A DNA stretch of 36,822 bases, taken from an uncultured Opitutia bacterium (GTDB lineage: Bacteria; Verrucomicrobiota; Verrucomicrobiia; Opitutales; Opitutaceae). Shown piece by piece: positions 17,429 through 24,769 of the stretch. The translations under genes were made by a program, and so were the position numbers. The notes under the pieces were generated by a model, which worked only from the letters and a program-made list of their open reading frames with translations, was not told where the DNA came from and did not search any database. The stretch spans positions 1 through 36,822 of the forward strand of contig CAIUOU010000149.1 of the NCBI GenBank assembly GCA_903900845.1, written 5' to 3'. Position 1 is the stretch's first letter, and each line of letters starts with the position of its first letter.

Positions 17429-17908
17429 ATGTTGGCGGTGATGAAATCCCATCCTTCCGCCACCTCCTCCCGCGGGATCCCCGCCGAACTTGATCGCCAC
17501 CTCGCCGCGCACGGTGCCGGCGAGATCACCAGCACCTCCGTCTACATCGACCGCGGGGGGGATTTGGTCACGGCCGAGGCCGTCGCCGGCCTGGCCGCCC
17601 TGCGCGGGCAGCTCGGCCGGAAGATGCGTGGGTTGGAGCTGGGCTCCCGTTTGCGCCGCCGGCTCGAGATCCTTTCGGCCTATTTCCAGGAGGCTCGGCC
17701 CCGTACAGGGGCGGGCGATGTCGCCTACCGCGAGGTTGCCTTCTCCCTGCTCTACTTCCTGAAGGGCTTCGACCGCATTCCGGACACCATTCCCGAGGTG
17801 GGCCTGCTCGATGACGCCATGATCGTGCAGTTCGTCTTCGAGCGCCACGCCGTGGCGTTGCGCGCCCAGGCGCTTCGCCATGGTCGGGCTTGGCCGGTCG
17901 ACCTTTGA
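17429..17908 (+). CDS. DUF1232 (YkvA-like) protein
   Basis: A 159-residue protein whose C-terminal half carries the DUF1232 signature: YFLKGFDRIPDTIPEVGLLDD near residues 108-128, with the typical D-x-I-PD-x-IP core, followed by a short hydrophobic helix. The family is small, often membrane-associated and of unknown function. The N-terminal 100 residues are mostly charged helix with no recognised domain. Two starts are possible, ATG at 17429 and ATG at 17441; neither has a clear ribosome-binding site. It is divergent from the LysR gene and 51 bases ahead of the dipeptide epimerase on the same strand, so the two may be cotranscribed. Confidence 0.75.
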   Translation: MLAVMKSHPSATSSRGIPAELDRHLAAHGAGEITSTSVYIDRGGDLVTAEAVAGLAALRGQLGRKMRGLELGSRLRRRLEILSAYFQEARPRTGAGDVAYREVAFSLLYFLKGFDRIPDTIPEVGLLDDAMIVQFVFERHAVALRAQALRHGRAWPVDL

Positions 17909-17959
17909 CCGGCCGCCGGCGGGTTTGCGCTCCGGCGCCGATTGCGGTGGGGTGCCGGG

Positions 17960-19090
17960 GTGCAACGCCCGTTTCGGATCGTCTCCTTCTCCGCCGTGCC
18001 GCTCGACATCCCCCTGCTCGAGCCTTTCGGCATTTCCGGCGGCGCGCAGGCCGCGGCCAACAACGTCCTGGTCGGGCTCGAGCTGGATGACGGCTCGCGC
18101 GGCTGGGGCGAGGCGGCTCCTTTGCCTCCGTACAACGGGGAAACTCAGGGGCAGGCGTTGGCCGCCCTGAAGGCGGCGCGATCATGGCTCGAGGGCCGGG
18201 AGGCGGCCGACTGGCGCTCGCTCGCGCTCGAGTTCCGATCCCGCGGGGGCGGCGCCTGCGGCTCCGCGCAGTGCGCCTTCGAGACCGCGCTGGTCGACGC
18301 TCTCGCGCGTCGCGCCGGGGAACCCCTGTGGCGCTTTCTCGCCCATGGCGAAGCGGCGGAGCGCGCCGCCCGCCCCGATGCACTCGAGACCGACATGACC
18401 GTGACCACCGGCACGGTTGCGCAGGCCGCGGTCTCGACGAGGGCGATCCGCGACCGCGGCATCCGGCTGATCAAGGTCAAGGTGGGCGGCAAAGGAGGTG
18501 CGGCCCACGACCTTGCCCGGCTCGCGGCGATCCACGAGGGCGCGCCGGGCGCACCGCTCATCATCGACGGGAACGCCGGGGTTTCGCGGTCCGACGCCCG
18601 GGACCTGGTGCAGGGCCTCTGGAGACTCGGCATCACCCCCGCCGTCCTCGAGCAATGGCTGCCCAAGGGAGACCACGCCGGCGCGCGGGAACTGGCGGAG
18701 TTTTCCGGCTGGCCCGTCGCGGCCGACGAGTCCGTCACCACCGCCGCCGAGGCCCGCGCGGTCGTCGCGGAGCGCGCCGCCCAGGTGATCAACATCAAGC
18801 TGATGAAGGCGGGTCTCGCCGAGGCCCTCGATATTGTCGGGGTCGCGCGCGAGGCCGGGATCGGGCTGATGATCGGTGGCAACGTCGAGTCGATCCTCGC
18901 GATGACCACCTCGGCCTGTTTCGCGATCGGTCAGGGCGGCTTCCGTTACGCCGACCTCGACACCCCGCTTTTCCTCGCGAGCAATCCGTTCGCGGGCGGT
19001 TACCGCCTCGACGGCGGACGCATCTCGGTCGCGCACATCCCCGCCGGCCACGGGGTGACGCCGCTGCCGGCCGGTCCGACCGGAACCTGA
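17960..19090 (+). CDS. dipeptide epimerase (enolase superfamily, MLE-like)
   Basis: A 376-residue enzyme of the muconate-lactonizing subgroup of the enolase superfamily, closest in its motifs to L-Ala-D/L-Glu epimerases that recycle murein peptides. The catalytic set is complete: IKVKVGG with K172 and K174, metal ligands D203 (IIDGNAG), E231 (LEQW) and D256 (ADES), and the opposite base K280 (NIKLMKAG). DLDTPLF near the C-terminus matches the substrate-binding aspartate motif of dipeptide epimerases. Substrate specificity varies widely in this group, so the exact dipeptide is not known. The start is uncertain: GTG at 17960 is chosen over TTG at 17942, and both keep the whole capping domain. 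It follows the DUF1232 gene closely. Confidence 0.85.
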   Translation: MQRPFRIVSFSAVPLDIPLLEPFGISGGAQAAANNVLVGLELDDGSRGWGEAAPLPPYNGETQGQALAALKAARSWLEGREAADWRSLALEFRSRGGGACGSAQCAFETALVDALARRAGEPLWRFLAHGEAAERAARPDALETDMTVTTGTVAQAAVSTRAIRDRGIRLIKVKVGGKGGAAHDLARLAAIHEGAPGAPLIIDGNAGVSRSDARDLVQGLWRLGITPAVLEQWLPKGDHAGARELAEFSGWPVAADESVTTAAEARAVVAERAAQVINIKLMKAGLAEALDIVGVAREAGIGLMIGGNVESILAMTTSACFAIGQGGFRYADLDTPLFLASNPFAGGYRLDGGRISVAHIPAGHGVTPLPAGPTGT

Positions 19091-19106
19091 CCGGGGAAAC
19101 GCGCCC

Positions 19107-19246
19107 TCAGGCCGGGGCGATCATGACCCCCTGGGCCGGGGCGCAGATCGACGCGGCTGACGACCACCGCCTGCCCGCGGAGCGCGACGCGGTCGCCGCA
19201 CACCTCCACCTTGACCACGCCGCCGCGGGCGCCGGCCTGGAAGGCT
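19107..19246 (-). pseudogene. remnant of a PhzF-family gene (C-terminal tail only)
   Basis: Read leftward from 19246 the frame gives FQAGARGGVVKVEV, then CGDRVALRGQAVVV. This follows the PhzF-family ending, where a QAS-RGG turn precedes a strand pair around GDRV-L-GQAV-V. PhzF proteins are about 260-300 residues of the diaminopimelate-epimerase fold; only about 35-45 codons remain. The frame has no start and meets a stop about 100 bases upstream, so it cannot make a functional enzyme. The similarity breaks exactly where the GTAGCCG repeat begins. The call rests on pattern recognition over a short stretch, so it is tentative. Confidence 0.42.
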
Positions 19247-19268
19247 GTAGCCGGGGTTGTTGCCTCGG
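19247..19268. repeat. degenerate GTAGCCGCGG-family repeat
   Basis: GTAGCCGGGGTTGTTGCC followed by TCGG differs from the copy at 774-796 by three substitutions and one missing T. It abuts the PhzF-like remnant on its right side. Confidence 0.45.
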
Positions 19269-19473
19269 ATCGTGCGGGGTTCTCGAAGACCGAAGGTGGT
19301 GCCGCGCTATCGCCCCGCGTTTTGACTGCGGAGGGCGAGGGTTTCGCGGATCAGGAAAACTCCGCTGATGCCCTCCCGAACTTTCCGGCCTCCGGTTCAA
19401 GGCCCGGCGTTTCGTGAAGCGCGCCCGTGGGATTTTGCTTTGCGGGTCGCGGGGGCGGGGGGTTGGCTGCGGC

Positions 19474-20256
19474 ATGGCTTCAAGGACGGCATTGGTCACG
19501 GGCGCCTCGCGCGGCATCGGTCGCGGCATCGCCCTCGAACTGGCTCGCGCGGGCGGGCGCGTGGCGATCAACTACGCGGGCAATGCCGAGGCGGCGGCCG
19601 AGTCGCTCGCGGCGGTGCGGGCGGCCGGCGGTGACGGTTTCACCGTGCAGGGTGACGTGGCGGTGGCGGCCGACCGCGAGCGCATGGTCGCGGAGACGGT
19701 GGAGCGCTTCGGACGCATCGACCTGCTGGTGAACAACGCCGGCGTGGCGCCCAAGGTGCGCGCCGATCTGCTCGAGGCGGGTGAAGAGAGCTTCGACCGC
19801 CTCTACGCCATCAATCTGAAGGGCCCTTTCTTCCTCTCGCAGCTCGTTGCGCGGCAGATGCTGCGGCAGGAGCGCGACGCCGAGGGCTTCCGCGGCCGGA
19901 TGGTCAACATCACCTCCATCTCCGTGTACACCGCGTCCATCAACCGCGGCGATTACTGCATGGTGAAGGCGGGGCTCGCGATGATGACGAAACTCTTCGC
20001 CGACCGCCTCGCGAACGATGGCGTCAACGTTTACGAGATCCGTCCCGGGGTGATCGCCACCGACATGACGGGCGGCGTGAAGGCGAAGTATGACCAGCTC
20101 ATCATCGAGAACGAGCGCGGCATCACCCCGATCCGCCGCTGGGGTCGCCCGGAGGATATCGGCCGCGCGGTGCGGGCGATCGCCGAGGACCGCTTTCCGT
20201 TCTCGACGGGCGCGGTATTCGACGTCGACGGCGGTTTCCACCTGCATCGGCTGTGA
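19474..20256 (+). CDS. short-chain dehydrogenase/reductase (FabG-like)
   Basis: A 260-residue NAD(P)-dependent oxidoreductase of the classical SDR family. The cofactor loop TGASRGIG is at 9-16, NNAG at 87-90, catalytic serine in TSIS (147-150), and the YxxxK pair is Y161 and K165. The C-terminus ends in FDVDGGFHL, the normal SDR closing strand. The segment [18 protein letters not shown] and the following [19 protein letters not shown] resemble sugar- or ketoacyl-reductases annotated as 3-ketoacyl-ACP reductase. Because no fatty-acid genes are near, a role in oxidation of an unusual sugar is equally possible. The frame extends to 19414, but the ATG at 19474 lies just ahead of the first beta strand and is preferred. 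No Shine-Dalgarno sequence. Confidence 0.9.
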   Translation: MASRTALVTGASRGIGRGIALELARAGGRVAINYAGNAEAAAESLAAVRAAGGDGFTVQGDVAVAADRERMVAETVERFGRIDLLVNNAGVAPKVRADLLEAGEESFDRLYAINLKGPFFLSQLVARQMLRQERDAEGFRGRMVNITSISVYTASINRGDYCMVKAGLAMMTKLFADRLANDGVNVYEIRPGVIATDMTGGVKAKYDQLIIENERGITPIRRWGRPEDIGRAVRAIAEDRFPFSTGAVFDVDGGFHLHRL

Positions 20257-20403
20257 CGCGGATCGAACGTCTCAACGACGTATGCACCCGGGCGGACAAG
20301 GATGGCGGGCTTGGCCCTTTTCGGGCCGAAGCCCAAGCGGCGGCAGGCGCACGCTGAATCTGCCGGCCGACTGAACCCCCCCCCCGGCTGCGCCGCTCAT
20401 TCC
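20257..20403. other. intergenic region with stem-loop and C10 tract
   Basis: The region holds an imperfect stem GGGCTTGGCCC/GGGCCGAAGCCC (about 20310-20337, one bulge) with a TTTTC loop and no T-tract. It also holds a run of ten C residues at 20376-20385, 18 bases before the rlmM-like start. The stem may end the SDR transcript. Confidence 0.4.
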
Positions 20404-21423
20404 ATGCTCTTCATCTGCCAGGCGGGTTTCGAGGCGTTATTGGCCCGTGAATTGGCGGAGGGCTTCGGCCTGGCCGCGATCGAGCAAGGGCCCGGCTGGG
20501 TGCTGGTCGCCGCGGGCCAAGGACGCGCGGTTCTGTCCGACGCCGCCTTCCCTCAGATCGTGTTGGCCTCGCCGGAGGAGGTGCGCGGCGATTCGGTCAA
20601 CCAGCTCGCGACGCGCGTCGCGGATTTTTTTCTCGGAAGCCTGCGCGGCGAGCGCGTGGAAGCGGCCTGGCCCAGCGTGTGGACGGGGCCGGCCGAATTG
20701 GTGGGGCTGGGACGGCGCATCTCCTCGGTGGAGTCGGCGTTCGGTGAAATCCTCAAACGGAAGCTTGCGCGCGTGGCCCGTTTGGCGACGGCGGAGCGAC
20801 CGCGGGGCGGCGACGGCGTGCCGTCGCGCGGCCTGTTTGTGCATTTCACGGATTTCGGTCGGGCGTGGATGGCCCGAGACGCGGTCGCCTGCGGCCAGCG
20901 ACGGATGGCCGATGACGAGCAGGCGCCTTCGCGTTCCTACCTCAAGGTGGAGGAAGCCTACGGGTTGCTCGGCCGTGAACCGGCTTCGGGCGAAACGGTG
21001 TGCGACCTGGGGGCGGCGCCCGGCGGCTGGAGTTATAGTGCGGCGCGACGCGGGGCGCGCGTGATCGCGCTCGACAACGGACCGCTCAAGGGCGGGGCGC
21101 TGGGGCATCCCGGCATCGAGCATCGACGGGAGGATGCTTTCCGTTTCCGTCCGGCGGACGGGGAGCGTCTCGACTGGCTCTTCTGCGACATGGTCGAGGA
21201 ACCGCACGAGGTGCTGGCGCGGATTGTCACCCCCTGGCTGGCCCAGGGCTGGTGCCGGAGGTTCGTCGTCAACCTGAAGTTCGGGCGCGTCGACCCGGTC
21301 GCGCTGCTGCGTGAACTGCGCTCCGCGGGGTCACCGTTCGCGCGTCACGCGACCCACGTCCGCATCCGGCATCTCTACCACGACCGTGAGGAATTCACGG
21401 TGGTGGGCGAGACGGCGGGCTGA
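20404..21423 (+). CDS. rlmM: RlmM-like 23S rRNA 2'-O-ribose methyltransferase
   Basis: A 339-residue SAM-dependent methyltransferase of the FtsJ/RrmJ fold preceded by a THUMP-like region, the layout of RlmM (YgdE), which methylates C2498 of 23S rRNA in E. coli. The SAM site DLGAAPGGWSY is at 201-211, LDNGPL at 223-228, and CDMVEEP at 261-267. The K-D-K catalytic set is visible as K181 (RSYLKVEEA), D262 and the lysine in VNLKFG near 297. GWCRRFVVNLKFG is a particularly strong RlmM trait. The frame is open back to 20302, but the ATG at 20404 begins MLFICQAGFE, matching the family start. The two-residue-type differences from E. coli mean the target base is inferred. Confidence 0.88.
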   Translation: MLFICQAGFEALLARELAEGFGLAAIEQGPGWVLVAAGQGRAVLSDAAFPQIVLASPEEVRGDSVNQLATRVADFFLGSLRGERVEAAWPSVWTGPAELVGLGRRISSVESAFGEILKRKLARVARLATAERPRGGDGVPSRGLFVHFTDFGRAWMARDAVACGQRRMADDEQAPSRSYLKVEEAYGLLGREPASGETVCDLGAAPGGWSYSAARRGARVIALDNGPLKGGALGHPGIEHRREDAFRFRPADGERLDWLFCDMVEEPHEVLARIVTPWLAQGWCRRFVVNLKFGRVDPVALLRELRSAGSPFARHATHVRIRHLYHDREEFTVVGETAG

Positions 21424-21478
21424 GACGGCCTGAGCGCACGGAGGTGCAGTCCCGGGTGGCGCCTCGCGGCGGCGTGGT

Positions 21479-22009
21479 TCAGTTCACCCCGCGACTGGCG
21501 GGCGCCGGGGCGGCGGGCGCCTTCGCGGCGGCCTTCGGCGCGGGTGGCGGACGATAGAGACTGACGAGGCAGCCGCCGGTGGCGGCCATCACGATCCCGA
21601 GGAAAAACTGCCATGGCACTCCGGCGAGCCCGCCCTTCGGCGGATGCATCCACGTGGCCACGATGGCGTTCACGATCGGAGCTCCGGCGAAGACGATGGA
21701 CATCACGACCTGCGGATTCCCCTTGGCTCCGAACGCGAGGAGGATGCCGAAGGCGCCGACGGCGCCGAGCGTGCCGGCGATCAGGGAAATCCAGACGCCC
21801 TTGGCGGGGAAGCTGAAGTCGGAGCCGTTCGTCTTGAGCAGCACGAGCGGCGCGAGCACGGCGAAAATGAAGTAGGCGATGCCCACGAAAAGGAACGCCT
21901 TGTAGCGTCCCAGCACGGGATCGTTCATGGCCATCTGGCCGCTGTGCAGGAAAACGCCGTACAGGCCCCAGGAGGCGACGGTGAGGAGGACGTAGTTAAG
22001 CCATTGCAT
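21479..22009 (-). CDS. small DMT/EamA-like membrane protein
   Basis: A 176-residue inner-membrane protein with five hydrophobic segments (about 2-22, 37-60, 70-95, 101-121 and 131-152). A C-terminal tail rich in alanine and proline follows. The pattern of paired helices with GTLGAVGAFGILLAF and FAGAPIVNAIVATWM resembles one half of a drug/metabolite transporter of the EamA kind, which would have to dimerise. Substrate is unknown. The frame continues to 22084, overlapping the thioesterase gene, but the ATG at 22009 starts the protein right at the first membrane helix. It lies 37 bases downstream of the thioesterase gene on the same strand, probably in one transcript, and converges on rlmM. Confidence 0.65.
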   Translation of the reverse strand: MQWLNYVLLTVASWGLYGVFLHSGQMAMNDPVLGRYKAFLFVGIAYFIFAVLAPLVLLKTNGSDFSFPAKGVWISLIAGTLGAVGAFGILLAFGAKGNPQVVMSIVFAGAPIVNAIVATWMHPPKGGLAGVPWQFFLGIVMAATGGCLVSLYRPPPAPKAAAKAPAAPAPASRGVN

Positions 22010-22046
22010 GGTCGTGGAGGTGGAGGATGGAGGACAGAAAAGCGGC

Positions 22047-22511
22047 TCAGCGGGCAGGAAGCTCAACGGCGGGCTCGCATTCAAGCACGGCGCGCAGCCC
22101 CGCCGGCACGGGCGCCTTGCGGATCTCGCGGGTCGCCGTGTCCAGCGTCACATGGATGATCGAGCAGCGGCCGGAGGCGACGGGCTCGGTGGGGCCCGAG
22201 GCCGGTCCGAAGATCCAGAAGCCGTAGGTCAGGCTGTGCGTGCGGACCTCCGTCCCGCGGAGCGCGACGCGCAGCGTTTCCCCGAAACGCGCGGGACGAT
22301 GGAAATCGCACGTGACGGCGAGGCGAGGCCAGCCCTGCTGCCGCGCGCCCTCGGCGGTGTGCACCGGCAACCCGAGCGAGCGCAGGAAGGCGTGCTCCGT
22401 GTTCTCCGCGTAGCGCAGGAAATTCGCGAAGTGCACGATGCCCGCGAGATCGGTGTCCGCGAAGGCCACCTCCACGCGGTGGCAGAAATGAAAGCGGGCC
22501 GGGATCTCCAT
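22047..22511 (-). CDS. acyl-CoA thioesterase, 4HBT/YbgC-like hotdog fold
   Basis: A 154-residue cytoplasmic hotdog-fold protein. The N-terminal segment VEVAFADTDLAGIVHFANF places the catalytic-type aspartate in the ADTDLAGIVHF motif of the 4-hydroxybenzoyl-CoA thioesterase/YbgC group, followed by FLRYAENTEHAFLR. The rest is the expected antiparallel sheet ending near VPAGLRAVLE. Such enzymes hydrolyse short or aromatic acyl-CoA thioesters; the substrate here is unknown. The ATG at 22511 is preferred over TTG at 22526. The membrane-protein gene follows 37 bases downstream. No neighbouring gene points to a pathway. Confidence 0.85.
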   Translation of the reverse strand: MEIPARFHFCHRVEVAFADTDLAGIVHFANFLRYAENTEHAFLRSLGLPVHTAEGARQQGWPRLAVTCDFHRPARFGETLRVALRGTEVRTHSLTYGFWIFGPASGPTEPVASGRCSIIHVTLDTATREIRKAPVPAGLRAVLECEPAVELPAR

Positions 22512-22731
22512 GGTGGGCGGGGCCAACGGGGTTTCGGTTCAACCGGAACAAGCCGCTTGAGTCGCGGATGGAGCCGGCGCGGGCCCGCCGAACGCGAAAT
22601 CCCATGAAGGATGCGATGAGCCAGGTCCGAGGCCGCAGCCCGGGCTGCACCAACGCCATTCCGACTGGATGACTTCCGGGTGACGTTGCCACGCTGCATG
22701 CATCCGAGGGGTCTTCCCGTATCTTCCCGGC

Positions 22732-23442
22732 TTAGGCAAGCGCGCCGGCGGGCCTGGTCTTCACGGCCGGCACGGCGAGCGCGCGGGCGTAGGCGCGGCG
22801 GGCGTGGCGGTTGTGCCGCCGGAGCGCGGACTCGAGCGGGGCGGCGGATCCGCGGCGTACGGCGGCGACGATCGCGCGGTGCTCGCGCTGGGCCTCGGCG
22901 AGGCGCGGGCCGGGGACGGAACGGAAAAAGTGGCGGCGGATGCGCTCCCAGTGGTCGAACGCGAGCCGCAGACCGTCCCCGACGAGCGGCAGCCGCGCGA
23001 TGGCGGCGAGACGCAGGTGGAAGGCGGAGTTGGCGCGGCTCCAGTCATCCGCGTCGCCGCGCCGCGCGGCGCGGTCCAGTTCCGCGAGCAGGACCTCGAG
23101 GTCGGCGACGTCGGCCGCAGTGGCGAGCGCGGCCACGCGGCCGGCCGGCGCGGTCTCGAGCCCCTCGAGGAGCGCGAACACGTCCGCCACCGAGTCGGCG
23201 TCGAGTGGCGCCACCTCGGCCCCGCGGTGCGGCCGGATGACGACGAGCCGCTCGCTGGCCAGCCGGGCGACGGCCTCACGCACCGGAATGGCGCTCACCC
23301 CGTGGCGGCGGGCGAGGGCGTCGAGGTTGACGTATTCCCCGGGAGGCAGCGCGTGGGTGAGGATGGCGCCCCGCAGCCAGGCGTGCACCTGCTCGGTCTT
23401 GGTCGGCGGTCGGGCGGGAATGGCGGGCAACGCTTGGGCCAT
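22732..23442 (-). CDS. GntR-family regulator, FCD (FadR) subfamily
   Basis: A 236-residue regulator. The N-terminal winged helix (about residues 13-80 from the ATG at 23442) contains ILTHALPPGEYVNLDALARRHG and VREAVARLASERLV, the GntR DNA-binding core. The C-terminal all-helical FCD domain carries NSAFHLRLA and the metal-binding histidines expected in that fold. FCD members usually repress sugar-acid or amino-acid catabolic genes and respond to a carboxylic or sugar-acid ligand. The frame is open to a TTG at 23484, but that codon lies inside the palindrome at 23483-23496, so the ATG at 23442 is chosen. It is divergent from the sugar isomerase gene, its likely target. Confidence 0.9.
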   Translation of the reverse strand: MAQALPAIPARPPTKTEQVHAWLRGAILTHALPPGEYVNLDALARRHGVSAIPVREAVARLASERLVVIRPHRGAEVAPLDADSVADVFALLEGLETAPAGRVAALATAADVADLEVLLAELDRAARRGDADDWSRANSAFHLRLAAIARLPLVGDGLRLAFDHWERIRRHFFRSVPGPRLAEAQREHRAIVAAVRRGSAAPLESALRRHNRHARRAYARALAVPAVKTRPAGALA

Positions 23443-23482
23443 GGGCTCGGCAGGCAGGCTGGAAAGCGTTTGACGCTCCCGC

Positions 23483-23496
23483 AATCATATATGATT
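23483..23496. promoter_or_regulatory. perfect 14-bp palindrome, probable GntR operator
   Basis: AATCATATATGATT is an exact inverted repeat in an otherwise GC-rich region. It sits 41 bases upstream of the GntR gene start and 17 bases ahead of the divergent isomerase start. Its A/T-rich dyad form and position suit an autoregulated FCD-GntR repressor. A TTGACG hexamer at 23470-23475 may be part of the rightward promoter, so bound repressor would block both directions. Confidence 0.65.
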
Positions 23497-23513
23497 TACG
23501 ATTTAACCACGTC

Positions 23514-24353
23514 ATGTCCGCGCCCGCCGCCCCGCTCCCCGACCTCCGCCGCCTCTGCGTCCACACCATCACCACGAAGCCGTGGGCGGTGGAGACCGCC
23601 GCCGCGCGGTTCGCCGCCGCCGGCGTCGGCGGGATCACGGTGTGGCGCGATGCGCTGGCGGGCCGCGATATCCCGGCGACGGGCCGGTTGCTGCGCGACC
23701 AAGGCCTGGCGGTCGTCTCGCTCTGCCGCGGCGGTTTCTTTCCGGGTAAAACCGTGGAGGAGCGCGCGCGGGCCATCGACGACAACCGCCGCGCGGTGGC
23801 CGAGGCCCACGCGCTGGGCGCGCCGCTCGTCGTGCTGGTGTGCGGTGCGGTGCCCGGCTTGCCGCTGGAGGAATCGCGCCGGCAGATTCTCGACGGCATC
23901 GCGGCCGTGCTGCCCGATTGCGAGGCCGCGGGGGTGCGGCTCGCCATCGAGCCGCTGCACCCGATGTACGCCGACAGCCGCTCGGCGGTTAACACCCTCG
24001 CGCAGGCCAACGACATGGTGGAGGCGCTGCGCTCGCCGCACGTCGGCGTCGCGGTCGACGTCTACCACCTCTGGTGGGACCCGGCGCTGGAAACCGAAAT
24101 CGCGCGCTGCGGCCGTTTGGGCGCGCTGGCTGCCTTCCATGTCTGCGACTGGCGCACGCCCACGGTCGACCTGCTCAACGACCGCGGTCTGATGGGCGAG
24201 GGCTGCATCCCGCTCCGGCGCATCCGTGGCTGGGTCGAGGCGGCGGGTTTCCGCGGCTTCAACGAGGTGGAGATATTCTCCCACCGCCTCTGGGCCGGCG
24301 ACCAGGACGAGTTCCTCGGGAGCATCGTCCGCGCGTACCGCGAGCATGTCTGA
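23514..24353 (+). CDS. sugar phosphate isomerase/epimerase (AP-endonuclease 2-like TIM barrel)
   Basis: A 279-residue cytoplasmic TIM-barrel enzyme of the xylose-isomerase-like family (IolE/IolI/hyi kind). Candidate metal ligands fall where expected: E146 in AIEPLHP, D182 and H185 in VDVYHLWWD, H209 in FHVCDW and E253 in NEVEIFS. These form the usual Glu-Asp-His-Glu site that supports aldose-ketose isomerisation or inosose dehydration. The divergent GntR/FCD regulator with a palindrome between the two starts suggests induction by a sugar acid or related compound. The Gfo/Idh/MocA oxidoreductase lies 416 bases downstream on the same strand and is a likely partner. The actual substrate cannot be read from the sequence. 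Confidence 0.85.
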   Translation: MSAPAAPLPDLRRLCVHTITTKPWAVETAAARFAAAGVGGITVWRDALAGRDIPATGRLLRDQGLAVVSLCRGGFFPGKTVEERARAIDDNRRAVAEAHALGAPLVVLVCGAVPGLPLEESRRQILDGIAAVLPDCEAAGVRLAIEPLHPMYADSRSAVNTLAQANDMVEALRSPHVGVAVDVYHLWWDPALETEIARCGRLGALAAFHVCDWRTPTVDLLNDRGLMGEGCIPLRRIRGWVEAAGFRGFNEVEIFSHRLWAGDQDEFLGSIVRAYREHV

Positions 24354-24355
24354 AA

Positions 24356-24402
24356 GGACTGAGGGACTGAGGACCAAGGGACTAAGGGACTAAAGGACTG
24401 AG
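24356..24402. repeat. tandem octamer array (GGACTGAG units)
   Basis: Six consecutive units can be read: GGACTGAG, GGACTGAG, GACCAAG, GGACTAAG, GGACTAAA, GGACTGAG. Five are 8 bases and one is 7. The array starts 2 bases after the stop codon of the isomerase gene. No function is apparent. Confidence 0.8.
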
Positions 24403-24407
24403 GGGGA

Positions 24408-24438
24408 AACCACGAATGGACACTAAGGCACACGAAGG
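24408..24438. repeat. single AACCACGAATGG-type dispersed repeat
   Basis: AACCACGAATGGACACTAAG and the following GCACACGAAGG match the general pattern of the inverted repeats at 24543-24692, with the GGAT words replaced by GAAT or GAAG. Confidence 0.6.
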
Positions 24439-24542
24439 GGAGGGATCTGAGGTCGTCGGGGCGCGGATGATTCCTGGCCGGCCTTTCCGGCCTGGGTGCT
24501 CGAGCCCGGTCGGAGGGGTTTCCGAAGTGCTTTGCGAGGGTT

Positions 24543-24692
24543 AACCACGGATGGACACGGATGAACACGGATCACAGGCGGAGCATTTCTCAGCCGATAC
24601 TGGCGGTTTTCCTACGGGCATGGCGTGGGGTCATCAATGGATTGGCTGTGGGTTCCCTCCGAATCCGTGTCCATCCGCGTCCATCCGTGGTT
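24543..24692. repeat. 150-bp element with 30-bp terminal inverted repeats
   Basis: The left end (24543-24572) begins AACCACGGATGGACACGG and continues ATGAACACGGAT. The right end (24663-24692) is its reverse complement at 28 of 30 positions, ending CCATCCGTGGTT. The 90 bases between carry no convincing coding. The structure resembles a small non-autonomous mobile element or a folded repeat unit, but I see no clear target-site duplication and no transposase in the window. Confidence 0.7.
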
Positions 24693-24769
24693 GTCACCGG
24701 TCTTGGTCCGAATGCCATTTTGACCGCTTCGCTTAACCGTCCGACTCCTTACTCCTACTTTTTCTCATC

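Larger units (their letters stand above)
19091..19473. other. 383-base intergenic region holding a probable gene remnant
   Basis: No intact gene is supported here. On the minus strand the left part carries a stretch resembling the C-terminus of PhzF proteins (see 19107-19246), cut at a degenerate GTAGCCG repeat at 19247-19268. The right part (19270-19473) has no recognisable coding, and a leftward in-frame stop lies near 19349. The promoter of the downstream SDR gene should lie here but I cannot place it. Confidence 0.5.
24354..24769. other. 416-base repeat-rich intergenic region
   Basis: No gene is supported. From left to right there is a tandem array of GGACTGAG-type octamers (24356-24402) and a single AACCACGAATGG-type repeat (24408-24438). 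About 100 bases of ordinary sequence follow, and then a 150-bp element bounded by 30-bp inverted repeats (24543-24692). The final 77 bases before the oxidoreductase gene end in a pyrimidine-rich leader (ACTTTTTCTCATC) with no Shine-Dalgarno sequence. Confidence 0.75.

Noticed and set aside
19107-19571. 154-codon minus-strand frame between the epimerase and SDR genes
   Set aside because: Its frame is not the PhzF-like one; the translation is R/P/A-rich and overlaps the SDR start.
24356-24692. Possible CRISPR array in the repeat-rich gap
   Set aside because: The repeats are either an 8-base tandem array without spacers or an inverted pair; there are no regularly spaced direct repeats of 24-40 bases and no cas genes.
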